Positions 7,816-14,732 of a stretch of 40,266 nucleotides of DNA are shown here, piece by piece. The position numbers and the translations under genes were made by a program. The stretch is taken from positions 1-40,266 of IMG/VR virus record IMGVR_UViG_3300035667_000108, one strand, 5' to 3'. Each line of letters starts with the position of its first letter. Position 1 is the first letter of the stretch. Under the pieces are notes generated by a model. That model made no database searches, was not told the DNA's origin, and was given only the letters and a program-made list of their open reading frames with translations. The DNA comes from a virus.

Positions 7816-8062
7816 CGCCGAACTCGCGCGGTTGCGCGACACTATCGACGGCTGGTCGCGTGGCGAGCCGGTTACGGCGGACGCCTGGTGGCAATTCCGC
7901 AACAACCTCGGCGCCCTGGTCGAGAAGCTGGCGCTGCAGGAAGCCGGCGTTGATCTGGCGCTGATCAACGTCCTGATCCAGTCCAGCCGGCCCGACAGCA
8001 ATGTGGTGTTTCTGCCGCACGAACGTGCGAAGCGCACCGACGATATCGGGAGCTCGGCATGA
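7808..8062 (+). CDS. Hypothetical early protein
   Basis: 84 aa, mostly helical and acidic at the start, ending in a four-base overlap with the next gene. It overlaps the preceding gene by eight bases. No family recognised; the tight packing and continuous codon usage support it as a real gene. Confidence 0.6.
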   Translation: MLSAELARLRDTIDGWSRGEPVTADAWWQFRNNLGALVEKLALQEAGVDLALINVLIQSSRPDSNVVFLPHERAKRTDDIGSSA

Positions 8063-8475
8063 GCGACGACGGACTCCCAGGGGACGAAGGGCCGGAACTC
8101 ACGCCGGGCACCGTCGCGCCGGCGCCGGCACCGCCGACGCTCGCAGACCGGGTCGCGGCGATCGACGCCGTCGAGGTGGCGTCGCGCATCATCGCGCGCG
8201 GCACCCGCGCCGCGATCGGCGCGTCGGCGATCGAGATCATCGCCATGGCGCATCGGCTGATCCACCTCACGACGCTCGCCGATCTCACCTTCGACATGCT
8301 GCAGAGCGCCGACACCGCACAGGACGAAACACTGCCGGAGCAAAAGCGCCGGCTGCGCGCCGCGGTGCGGCTCAAGGTCGGCGATGTCGGCGCCGCGCTC
8401 GAAGAGCTCGGCTACGGACAACCAGAAACCACCATCAACCAAACGGAGAACCACGATGGCACCCGCCAAGACTAA
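8059..8475 (+). CDS. Hypothetical early protein
   Basis: 138 aa. A proline- and alanine-rich N-terminus (about 1-30) is followed by a helical body (ADRVAAIDAVEVASRIIARG and on). It overlaps the start of gam by 20 bases. No family recognised. Confidence 0.58.
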   Translation: MSDDGLPGDEGPELTPGTVAPAPAPPTLADRVAAIDAVEVASRIIARGTRAAIGASAIEIIAMAHRLIHLTTLADLTFDMLQSADTAQDETLPEQKRRLRAAVRLKVGDVGAALEELGYGQPETTINQTENHDGTRQD

Positions 8476-9001
8476 AGCAGTCAGCCTCCCGCAAAACCGC
8501 GAGCAGGCCAGCGCCGCGCTCGCCGAATATGCCGCCCTCGATCGCACCGTCGACCAGCTCGAAATCCTGATGAACGAGCAGATCGCCGCTATCAAGGCGG
8601 ACTACTTTCAGAAGGCGCTGCCGTTCCGGACCAGGTCCGAAGCGCTGGCGTCGGCGCTGCAATCTTACTGCGAAGCCAACCGCGACCAGCTCACCGACAA
8701 CCGAAGCAGCAAGACCGTCGATTTCGGCGTCGGCAAGGCGTCGTGGCGCAACACGCTGGCCACGGTTGCGATATCGGGCAAGGAAAAAGACCTGGTCGAC
8801 TACATCCAGCAGTCCGCAGACGAAGAACTGAAGCCGTTCCTGCGCGCGACCTTCGAGCTCAACCGCGTCGCGTTGCTGCGCAATCCCAACCTGGCGAAGT
8901 CGATCCCCGGCATCGATATTGTCGAAGCCGGCGAGACCTTCGCGATCAAGCCCGACACCGCCAAGATTCCGGAAGCGGCACCTGCGGAGGCTGCGGCATG
9001 A
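8456..9001 (+). CDS. gam: Gam-like host-nuclease inhibitor
   Basis: 181 aa from ATG 8456, with GGAGA eight bases upstream. The order is a long N-terminal helix (ALAEYAALDRTVDQLEILMN), a central stretch with KTVDFGVGKASWR that corresponds to the strand region of Gam, and LLRNPNLAKSIPGIDI near the end, which is highly typical of the family. Mu Gam (174 aa) is a Ku-like dimer that binds double-stranded DNA ends and blocks exonucleases such as RecBCD/AddAB. The alanine-rich C-terminal tail is extra. Confidence 0.9.
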   Translation: MAPAKTKAVSLPQNREQASAALAEYAALDRTVDQLEILMNEQIAAIKADYFQKALPFRTRSEALASALQSYCEANRDQLTDNRSSKTVDFGVGKASWRNTLATVAISGKEKDLVDYIQQSADEELKPFLRATFELNRVALLRNPNLAKSIPGIDIVEAGETFAIKPDTAKIPEAAPAEAAA

Positions 9002-9366
9002 CTCCCGAGCGCACAGGTCTCACGCCGGCGACGCGAAACTGCTTCAACGCGATCGAGGCTCACATCACCCGTCACGGCTGCAGTCCCTCCTTCGAGGAGA
9101 TCAAGCTGGCGATCGGCGTCAACTCCAAGGGCTTCGTGCATCGCCTGGTCACCGACCTGGTGTCGCGCGGCTGGATCACATACACGCCGGGCAAGAAGTG
9201 CTCGATCGTGATCGTGCCCGCACCGGCCGCGCCGCTGCAGCTGCCGGCCGCGCTTGAAACGGCATTGAAGCGCTACTGCGCGAACAGCGGTGCGTTGCCG
9301 AACGCCGTCATTGCCGGCGCCGTCGCGCGGCTTATCGGGTTTTCCGAATTGGACAAAGCAGCATGA
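8998..9366 (+). CDS. LexA-like winged-helix protein without peptidase domain
   Basis: 122 aa from ATG 8998 (ATGA overlap). Residues about 5-65 (LTPATRNCFNAIEAHITRHG, then SPSFEEIKLAIGVNS, then VTDLVSRGWI) match the LexA DNA-binding domain. There is no S24 domain, so it cannot self-cleave. The C-terminal half is a helical stretch of unknown role. It sits between gam and the DnaA-like gene and could modulate SOS-type or phage promoters. Confidence 0.75.
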   Translation: MTPERTGLTPATRNCFNAIEAHITRHGCSPSFEEIKLAIGVNSKGFVHRLVTDLVSRGWITYTPGKKCSIVIVPAPAAPLQLPAALETALKRYCANSGALPNAVIAGAVARLIGFSELDKAA

Positions 9367-10151
9367 CACCGCAGTACGATCGTTGGTTAGCTAGCCGCGT
9401 CCGTCAGCGGCTGCTGTCGCGCTTGGGCAGCCCGGTGTTCGGCGGCGCGCTCGCCGGCGTTTATCTTGACAGCCTCCGCGACGGCTATCTGCAGTTGTCG
9501 GTTCGGAACGAATTCGAGCGGTCGTTGCTGCAGTCGGAGTACATGCCGCGGCTGCTGAAATGCGTTGCCATTGAGACGTCCGACCCGATCGACCGGGTCT
9601 ACATCAGAGTACGTCGGCCGAGCGAAGTGGTGGCTCTAACCTTTCCGTCCGAGGAGGACAGCGTCGCGGACGATGAAATCAACGCCGCCACGGAGCCCGA
9701 AGCGCCCAAAGTTGATCCCGAAGTACCCAGGGAAATCGCCTCGATCGTAAGCCAGCTTGCGCGTGCGCGGGAGACTGGAGCGCTCGACGCCGCCGTCGAG
9801 GATTTGCTGGCGGCCTATGACCATAAACTCGGCCCCGACCCGTCAAAGACATTACGGATTGAGGACATCAAGCGCGCGGTGTGTCGCCGCTTCGGTGTCA
9901 GCCGCGTCGATCTGATCTCGTCACGGCGCACCTGGAATATCGTCCATCCTCGTCAGATGGCCATGTATCTCACCAAGGAACTGACGCCGTGGTCGCTGCC
10001 CGCGATCGGCAGGCAATTCGGAAATCGTGATCATACCACGGTGCTTCATGCCGTTCGCAGAGTCGCGGCCAAAGTCGTGCGCGATGCCGTGGTCGCCGAA
10101 CAGGCGCGGTCGTTAATTTCGGAACTAGCGGGAGCCCGGCCATGCGACTAA
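9363..10151 (+). CDS. DnaA-like protein with domains I and IV but no AAA+ domain
   Basis: 262 aa, about half the length of a bacterial DnaA. Residues about 1-85 resemble DnaA domain I (a Trp near the start, then YLQLSVRNEFERSLLQSEYM), which in DnaA binds the DnaB helicase and itself. Residues 90-160 are an acidic linker. Residues 166-240 are a clear domain IV: IEDIKRAVCRRFGVSRVDLI, then SSRRTWNIVHPRQMAMYL and the signature RDHTTVLHA at 222-230, which reads DnaA boxes. No Walker motifs are present, so it cannot act as an ATP-dependent initiator. It may recruit helicase to phage DNA, compete with host DnaA, or act as a transcription factor; these are inferences. It overlaps both neighbours. Confidence 0.85.
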   Translation: MTPQYDRWLASRVRQRLLSRLGSPVFGGALAGVYLDSLRDGYLQLSVRNEFERSLLQSEYMPRLLKCVAIETSDPIDRVYIRVRRPSEVVALTFPSEEDSVADDEINAATEPEAPKVDPEVPREIASIVSQLARARETGALDAAVEDLLAAYDHKLGPDPSKTLRIEDIKRAVCRRFGVSRVDLISSRRTWNIVHPRQMAMYLTKELTPWSLPAIGRQFGNRDHTTVLHAVRRVAAKVVRDAVVAEQARSLISELAGARPCD

Positions 10152-10834
10152 CGGAACACAAGGCAACGACCAGCATGATTGCGAAAATCCATGTCCTCAA
10201 GGCGCAGGCGGGCATGGACGATGACACCTATCGCGATTTTCTCGCGCGCGAGAGCGGCGGCAAGCGCTCTTCGAAAGAGCTTTCGGTGCGCGAGGCTACC
10301 CGCGTCATCGAGCGGATGAGCGACCTTGCCGGTGACAGCGGCGCGGCGACGGGCGCGGTCACCGGTCTCGACAGTCCGGTGGGGCGCAAGCTGCGCGCGT
10401 TGTGGATCGCCGGCTACGACCTCGCGATCGTGCGCAACCGCACCGACAAGGCGATGCTCAATTTTCTGGAGCGGCAGGTCGGCGTGTCGCATGTCCGGTT
10501 TCTGAAAGATGCCCGCGATGGCGCCTCGGCGATCGAGGGCTTGAAGTCCTGGCTCGCGCGTCAGGGCAAGGTCGCATGGCCGGCCGACACCTCCAACGTC
10601 ATCGCCAGCAAGCGCGCGGTGCTCGATGCGCAGTGGCGGCGGCTGATCGAGCTCGGCGAGGTCAAGGCGGTCGGCAGCGCGGTCGACCCGATGGAGGACC
10701 TGCAGTTCTACGCCGTCCGAATCGTGCGGCAGAACCGCTGGGACACCATGCAGGCCCACGACTACGACGAAGTCCAGGCCGCGCTCGGCCGCAAACTGCG
10801 CGGCGCGATGATGCGCCTCGAAGGAGGCAAGTGA
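10142..10834 (+). CDS. gemA: GemA-like regulatory protein (Mu gp16, DUF1018)
   Basis: 230 aa. The N-terminal sequence MIAKIHVLKAQAGMDDDTYR followed by DFLARESGGKRS is typical of GemA/gp16 proteins of Mu-like phages; translation may begin at ATG 10142 or at the internal Met12 where similarity starts. In Mu, GemA alters host gene expression and DNA gyrase-dependent supercoiling and appears to influence host cell division. Residues 80-130 (RKLRALWIAGYDLAIVRNRT) continue the family pattern. It lies between the DnaA-like and GcrA genes, overlapping both. Confidence 0.88.
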   Translation: MRLTEHKATTSMIAKIHVLKAQAGMDDDTYRDFLARESGGKRSSKELSVREATRVIERMSDLAGDSGAATGAVTGLDSPVGRKLRALWIAGYDLAIVRNRTDKAMLNFLERQVGVSHVRFLKDARDGASAIEGLKSWLARQGKVAWPADTSNVIASKRAVLDAQWRRLIELGEVKAVGSAVDPMEDLQFYAVRIVRQNRWDTMQAHDYDEVQAALGRKLRGAMMRLEGGK

Positions 10835-11352
10835 TGTTGACACAAGAGAACATGCGGACATGGTCCGACCCGCGCATCGCGACATTGAAGAGGATGTGGG
10901 AGGCCGGTTTTTCGGCCAGCCAAATTGCCGGCGAACTCGGCAACGTCACCCGCAATGGCGTGATCGGCAAAGTGCATCGGCTCGGCCTTTCCGGGCGGCA
11001 CAAGATACGAACTTCGGAGAGGCCGCAACGCGAGCGCAAGGCGCGCCCGGCGCGCTTTCTCGTGGAACCGCGACGTCCGACACGCGTCGCGGTCGCGCTG
11101 CTGGGAGCCGTTGCCATCGAGGCTGAGGCGCCGGTGATCTACGACAATGTGGTGCCGATCAGCCAGCGGCTTTCGTTGAACGATCTGACCGCGGCCACGT
11201 GTCATTTCCCGGTCGGTGATCCGACCTCTCCGGATTTTTTCTTCTGTGGCGGCAAAGCGCTGAAGGGCCTGCCGTACTGCGCGCACCATTCGCGGATCGC
11301 CTATGTGCCGGCCGCCGATCGCCGCAGGGTCGACGGCGGAGCGCAACAATGA
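10834..11352 (+). CDS. gcrA: GcrA-family cell-cycle regulator
   Basis: 172 aa from ATG 10834, preceded by AAGGAGG and overlapping the gemA stop (TGATG). The N-terminal helix-turn-helix has W10, GFSASQIAGELG and RNGVIGKVHRLGLS (40-53). The C-terminal domain has Cys123 (TCHFPVGDP), Cys138 (FFFCGG), Cys149 and the following His residues (YCAHH). Both halves of GcrA are therefore present and full length. In Caulobacter and relatives GcrA binds sigma70 and activates promoters carrying GANTC sites methylated by CcrM. A phage copy could redirect the host cell-cycle programme or drive phage promoters. Confidence 0.93.
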   Translation: MLTQENMRTWSDPRIATLKRMWEAGFSASQIAGELGNVTRNGVIGKVHRLGLSGRHKIRTSERPQRERKARPARFLVEPRRPTRVAVALLGAVAIEAEAPVIYDNVVPISQRLSLNDLTAATCHFPVGDPTSPDFFFCGGKALKGLPYCAHHSRIAYVPAADRRRVDGGAQQ

Positions 11353-11383
11353 CGGTGAGCAAACGCACCTGTCGGGGGGGGGT

Positions 11384-11545
11384 ATGTCGATAGCCGACTC
11401 CCTGCTCGCGGAATTGCGCGCGACCGACGATCTGTTGCGGGCGTTCGTGCTCGCAAGGATCGCTAACGACTACGGCGAAGGCTTCGCGCGCGCGTTGCGC
11501 GAGGAGTTCGATCGACAAGCCGAGCGGAGAGAAAAGGCACAATGA
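11384..11545 (+). CDS. Small hypothetical protein behind a nine-G run
   Basis: 53 aa from ATG 11384, helical, with no family recognised. A run of nine Gs (11374-11382) lies directly upstream and would serve as its ribosome site. An ATG at 11349 overlaps the gcrA stop in the ATGA manner used throughout the operon, but its frame ends after 14 codons at 11391. One extra G in the run would join the two into a 65-residue protein. The true start is therefore uncertain. The gene ends in an ATGA overlap with its neighbour. Confidence 0.55.
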   Translation: MSIADSLLAELRATDDLLRAFVLARIANDYGEGFARALREEFDRQAERREKAQ

Positions 11546-11838
11546 CACAGAGCAGCAAGAGAAAACCTGATCGAAGTCCGCGCGGACGAAACGAGCACCT
11601 CACGCATGATGAGATTGCCAGCATAAGGCTGCGCTTCAATGAGGGCGCGCCATCGACCGTCGTCGCGGGCGAGATGAGATGCACCATTCGAGTTGTTCAA
11701 AAATATTATGCAATGTTCCGCGGAAACGGCGTTCATCGGAAATCGCGGAGACTCGCGGCCCCTGCTCGCGTGAAAGATCGCGCGGAATTCGACGCCATAA
11801 AGCGCTTGCGGTTTTACACCTCTGATTTCGAACTCTGA
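11542..11838 (+). CDS. Small HTH protein
   Basis: 98 aa, strongly basic. LTHDEIASIRLRFNEGAPST, then VVAGEMRCTIRVVQKYYAMF reads as a simple helix-turn-helix of the resolvase/terminase type (G-x-x-x-x-VA-x-x-M-x-C). Likely a DNA-binding protein of the late early phase. ATGA overlap with the preceding gene. No closer assignment is possible. Confidence 0.6.
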   Translation: MTQSSKRKPDRSPRGRNEHLTHDEIASIRLRFNEGAPSTVVAGEMRCTIRVVQKYYAMFRGNGVHRKSRRLAAPARVKDRAEFDAIKRLRFYTSDFEL

Positions 11839-11849
11839 GCGTGGATATC

Positions 11850-12107
11850 ATGACCGCGCGCCGCCCCATCCGCGTCTGCGATCACGCACTGTTGCGCTTC
11901 ATCGAGCGCATCGGCGGTCTGGATACCGAGATGCTGCGCGCGAACCTTGAAGCCTCATTGCAGCGGTCGGTCACCGCCGCTGCGAAGATCGGCTGCAAAG
12001 AGCTGGTGGTGGTCGCGGACGGCAACAAATACGTCATCGTCAATGGCGTCGTGGTCACGGTGCTCGACGGCAAGATGGGCTTCAAACGGGTGAAGCCACG
12101 CCGATGA
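11850..12107 (+). CDS. Hypothetical phage protein
   Basis: 85 aa from ATG 11850; a GTG at 11841 is also in frame. The sequence ICDHALLRF-type start (RVCDHALLRFIERIGGLD) and the strand-rich end (KYVIVNGVVVTVLDGKMG) form a layout I have seen in small proteins of rhizobial phages and genomes, without a known function. It ends in ATGA with the Mor-like gene. Confidence 0.6.
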   Translation: MTARRPIRVCDHALLRFIERIGGLDTEMLRANLEASLQRSVTAAAKIGCKELVVVADGNKYVIVNGVVVTVLDGKMGFKRVKPRR

Positions 12108-12511
12108 CGGAAAAGCTGCCCGGCGTCTTGGCGGAAATCGCGGAGCTCGTTGGCGAGCAGGCCGCGCTCGCCATCGCCTCGCGCGCCGGCGGCACCCGGA
12201 TCTACTTCCCGGCCCATGCCGACGACAAGCACTGGCTGGTGGCGAGCATCGGCCGCGCCGCGGCCGACAAGGTCTGCGCGCATTTCACCGTCGACGAACG
12301 CCGCGGCCAGCGCATCGAGATTCCGCTTTATGTCGGCGGCACCTTTCAGCAGCTGGTGCGGGCCGTGGCCGCGCGCGTGCACAAGCTCGACGCGGAGGGC
12401 GCGTCCTCGACCGAGATCGTGCGCAAGGTTGGCATCACGCAGCGCTCGGTGCATCGTCACCGCGCCCGCCATCGCGGCAACAAGGACGGCAAGCAAGGCC
12501 GGCTGCTGTGA
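12104..12511 (+). CDS. Mor-like middle/late transcription activator
   Basis: 135 aa. The N-terminal part (LPGVLAEIAELVGEQAALAI, then RAGGTRIYFP) and the central strand (GQRIEIPLY) match the dimerisation part of Mor/C activators, and the end (SSTEIVRKVGITQRSVHRHR) is the helix-turn-helix. Mu Mor is 129 aa. Mor and C activate phage promoters that lack a proper -35 element by binding an inverted repeat upstream. Its position, last regulator of the early operon and just before the late genes, fits. The probable targets are the palindromes at 12625 and 21434. Confidence 0.78.
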   Translation: MTEKLPGVLAEIAELVGEQAALAIASRAGGTRIYFPAHADDKHWLVASIGRAAADKVCAHFTVDERRGQRIEIPLYVGGTFQQLVRAVAARVHKLDAEGASSTEIVRKVGITQRSVHRHRARHRGNKDGKQGRLL

Positions 12512-12588
12512 CCGAGTTCATCACCATCGTCGCTCAGCTGCTGTTCATCGGCGTGATCCTCGCGAGCATTCTTGTCGTCTCGCGATAG
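12508..12588 (+). CDS. Possible 26-residue membrane peptide
   Basis: A GTG at 12508 overlaps the stop of the Mor-like gene (GTGA), opening a 26-codon frame that encodes a single hydrophobic segment (FITIVAQLLFIGVILASILV) with a short VSR tail. The overlap style equals that of the rest of the operon, and the composition is membrane-like. It could be a small regulator of lysis or membrane function, or chance. It would be the last gene of the early operon. Confidence 0.4.
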   Translation: MTEFITIVAQLLFIGVILASILVVSR

Positions 12589-12624
12589 TGTGAAACAGGC
12601 GCTTCACGTGAAACACGCGCGGCA

Positions 12625-12646
12625 CTGACATCTGTCAGGGTTATCA
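12625..12646. promoter_or_regulatory. Palindromic candidate activator site of the first late block
   Basis: CTGACA-TC-TGTCAG (12625-12638) is a perfect six-base inverted repeat followed by GGTTATCAAT. The same arrangement, CTGACA-CC-TGTCAGGGTTA, recurs at 21434 before the second late block. A second short palindrome, TTCACGTGAA (12603-12612), and a GANTC site (GATTC, 12664-12668) are nearby. It sits 59 bases before the first late gene. The likely role is binding of the Mor-like activator; this is inference. Confidence 0.6.
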
Positions 12647-12696
12647 ATTTCGGGAAATTACGGGATTCATGCTCTTCGCTTTGGGGGTTGTGAGTC

Positions 12697-13092
12697 TTGC
12701 GTCGCTTCGTATTTTTCTGCGCGGTGGTCTGGTCGCTGTTCGCCGTTGCGGGCGTGATCGGCATCAAGGCCGCCCGCGCCGAGGTCGCGACCTGGTGGGG
12801 CGAGGATACCGATTTCGATGCCGCCGTTCTGGCTCGCGGGCGCGCTGATCCGCAGGCCTGCGCTGACTATCCTCAGGCAACCTGCACTTGCGCGCATTCC
12901 CGCTTCGCGCTCGGCACGCAACTGAAGGTCGCCTATCACGGCCGCAGCGTCGTCTGCCGCGTCAACGATATAAGGCCGTTCGCTTGGACCGATGCCGATA
13001 TCGTTCTCTCGTTCGGCGCCGCGCGCGCGCTGGGCATCGTCAACCCCGGTAACGCCCGCGTGTCGATCAAACGGATGGGTCGGCTCGAATGA
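12697..13092 (+). CDS. Exported RlpA-like double-psi beta-barrel protein
   Basis: 131 aa from TTG 12697; the frame is closed by a stop two codons upstream and no ATG gives a complete signal peptide. Residues 1-28 are a signal peptide (RRFVFF... ending AARA). The mature part has ATWWGE, then AHSRFALGTQLKVAYHGRSV and CRVNDIRPF, then a serine- and alanine-rich segment, the pattern of RlpA-like barrels that bind or cleave denuded peptidoglycan. Four cysteines may form disulfides. As first gene of the lysis block it probably assists cell-wall breakdown. Confidence 0.7.
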   Translation: MRRFVFFCAVVWSLFAVAGVIGIKAARAEVATWWGEDTDFDAAVLARGRADPQACADYPQATCTCAHSRFALGTQLKVAYHGRSVVCRVNDIRPFAWTDADIVLSFGAARALGIVNPGNARVSIKRMGRLE

Positions 13093-14009
13093 GGGGTGGC
13101 CTTGAAAGAGCGATGCCGATCGAGTTGCGCTACGAGGGCGGCTTCGCCGATCGCGGCAAGGCGGATCGCGGCGGACGCACCCTCGAAGGCGTGACGTGGC
13201 GGGTCTATGATGGCTACCGCGACCGCAAGGGTTTGCCGCGCCGGCAGTTGACGCCGCAGATGCGCAACACGCCGGAATGGATCGCCGAGCGCAACGAGAT
13301 CTACCGCTTTCAGTACTGGAACGCGGTGCGCGGCGACGAACTGCCTTCCGGTGTCGACCTCTTCATGTTCGATAGCGGCATCCTGTCCGGACCTTACCAG
13401 GCGACGCTTTGGTTGCAGCGCAGCCTCGCCGCGGCCGGCGTCTACCATGATGTGGTCGACGGCCATATCGGCGAAGGCACGCTGGCAGCACTTGAGGCAC
13501 ATCCCGACCACCGCGCACTGATCGCGGACATGGCGTCGCGCCGGCTCGGCATGATGCAGACGCTGGACACCTGGTCCGCGAACAAGGGCGGCTGGACCGC
13601 GCGGGTCGCCAACGTCAAGGGTATCGGTCAGGCCTGGGCCGCAAACGATCACGCGGCCGCGCCGGAGCCGGTCGACGCGCATGAGGACGGGCACGACAAG
13701 GCCTATGCCAGCGACGTGGCGCAGCCGGCGATCGACGCCGGCGACGCGGTCAAGGGCGGACTCGGCAGCGGCGGTGTCAGCCTCGCGATCGATGCCGCCA
13801 AGAATCAGATCGAGCCGCTTGCCTATTCGTCGGACTGGCTGATGCGAGTCTTCACAATCCTGACCATCGCGAGCGTCGTGATCGGAATGGGCGCGCTGGC
13901 CTATTCGCTGTGGGCGAACCGCAAGTCCAAAAAGGCGCGGCGCGCGCTCGACGGCGAGATCATGGCGACCGTGCCCGATACCTACATGCCGGAAGGGCAG
14001 CCCGCATGA
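13089..14009 (+). CDS. GH108-type endolysin with C-terminal membrane anchor
   Basis: 306 aa from ATG 13089 (ATGA overlap); an internal ATG eight codons later is also plausible. Residues 13-80 match the glycosyl hydrolase 108 muramidase family (LRYEGGFADRG, candidate catalytic Glu16, then DRGGRTLEGVT). Residues 85-180 match the accompanying peptidoglycan-binding domain (GPYQATLWLQRSL, DGHIGEGTLAAL). A single transmembrane helix at about 253-274 with a basic tail follows a linker. The membrane anchor is at the C-terminus rather than the N-terminus, so how it reaches the wall is unclear; release may depend on membrane collapse. Confidence 0.85.
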   Translation: MRGGLERAMPIELRYEGGFADRGKADRGGRTLEGVTWRVYDGYRDRKGLPRRQLTPQMRNTPEWIAERNEIYRFQYWNAVRGDELPSGVDLFMFDSGILSGPYQATLWLQRSLAAAGVYHDVVDGHIGEGTLAALEAHPDHRALIADMASRRLGMMQTLDTWSANKGGWTARVANVKGIGQAWAANDHAAAPEPVDAHEDGHDKAYASDVAQPAIDAGDAVKGGLGSGGVSLAIDAAKNQIEPLAYSSDWLMRVFTILTIASVVIGMGALAYSLWANRKSKKARRALDGEIMATVPDTYMPEGQPA

Positions 14010-14599
14010 TCTGGATGGATGCGATCGGACTCGGATGGCTGCGCGAAATGCTCGACGCGGCCAGCACGTTCGCCGGCGACGTGTTCTGGGATGTCGCCAC
14101 TTCGGTGCCGGTGCTGATCGTCATCGCCGCGATCGGCGTTGCGGCGTTCGTGGTCGCGCATGTGCCGTGGTGGGTCGAACGCTTCTTCCCCGCGGCCATT
14201 CCCTACACCAGGGCCGCGATGCTGGTGCAGTACCTCGCGGCCGCGGCCTTGTTCTTTCTCTTCGGCTTCAACGTCGCCGACGATCGCGCCGACCTGGCGC
14301 GGATCAAGAACGATCTGGCCTATTCAGAATTCATGCTCGATCAGCAGCGTCAGGTCGCCGATGATGCCGACAAGCTGAAGCGCGCGGCCGACGCGGAGGC
14401 GACTGTAGCGAAGGGACAGCTCGATGTGTATCGTCAGAAGTTCGGCCTCGATCCGGAGGCTGGCTGTCCTAAGCCTCCTGGTTACGACGACTGGCTGCAG
14501 CCTCTTCAGCGCCGACCGCGGCACGCCCGCGCCAGCGCCGACCGACCACAGCGTAACCTTGTCGCGCGAGTGCGAGCGCTTGCTGAAAAACGTCGATGA
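14006..14599 (+). CDS. Membrane protein with coiled coil, i-spanin (Rz)-like
   Basis: 197 aa from ATG 14006 (ATGA overlap). Two hydrophobic helices (VPVLIVIAAIGVAAFVVAHV and a second near AAMLVQYLAAAALFFLFGF) are followed by a long charged helix (ADLARIKNDLAYSEFMLDQQ and on), which suggests a periplasmic coiled coil. The gene for a small lipoprotein is embedded in its 3' part in another frame, the classic Rz/Rz1 arrangement. Two membrane segments rather than one suggest a fused holin-like and spanin-like function. The spanin pair would disrupt the outer membrane at lysis. Confidence 0.65.
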   Translation: MIWMDAIGLGWLREMLDAASTFAGDVFWDVATSVPVLIVIAAIGVAAFVVAHVPWWVERFFPAAIPYTRAAMLVQYLAAAALFFLFGFNVADDRADLARIKNDLAYSEFMLDQQRQVADDADKLKRAADAEATVAKGQLDVYRQKFGLDPEAGCPKPPGYDDWLQPLQRRPRHARASADRPQRNLVARVRALAEKRR

Positions 14600-14732
14600 T
14601 CCGCAGGTCGGCGCAGATCCATGGTACGCGGTCGGCGAATACGCCGTCGCGCTCGGCGAAGCCAACGGCAACATCGACGCGGGGCGGACGTGTCAGGAAA
14701 AACAGCGCAAGCGGCTGGCGAAGGGGAAGTGA
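14424..14732 (+). CDS. Rz1-like spanin lipoprotein, overlapping the i-spanin gene
   Basis: 102 aa from ATG 14424, which has AAGGGA ten bases upstream. A basic start (RSSASIRRL), hydrophobic core (AVLSLLVTTT) and GC at residues 24-25 form a lipoprotein signal with Cys25 as the lipidated residue. The mature part begins with a proline-rich stretch (TPAPAPTD), as in Rz1. The gene lies mostly inside the i-spanin gene in a different reading frame and extends past it. The product would span from the outer membrane to the inner-membrane partner. Its stop overlaps the next ATG. Confidence 0.72.
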   Translation: MCIVRSSASIRRLAVLSLLVTTTGCSLFSADRGTPAPAPTDHSVTLSRECERLLKNVDDPQVGADPWYAVGEYAVALGEANGNIDAGRTCQEKQRKRLAKGK

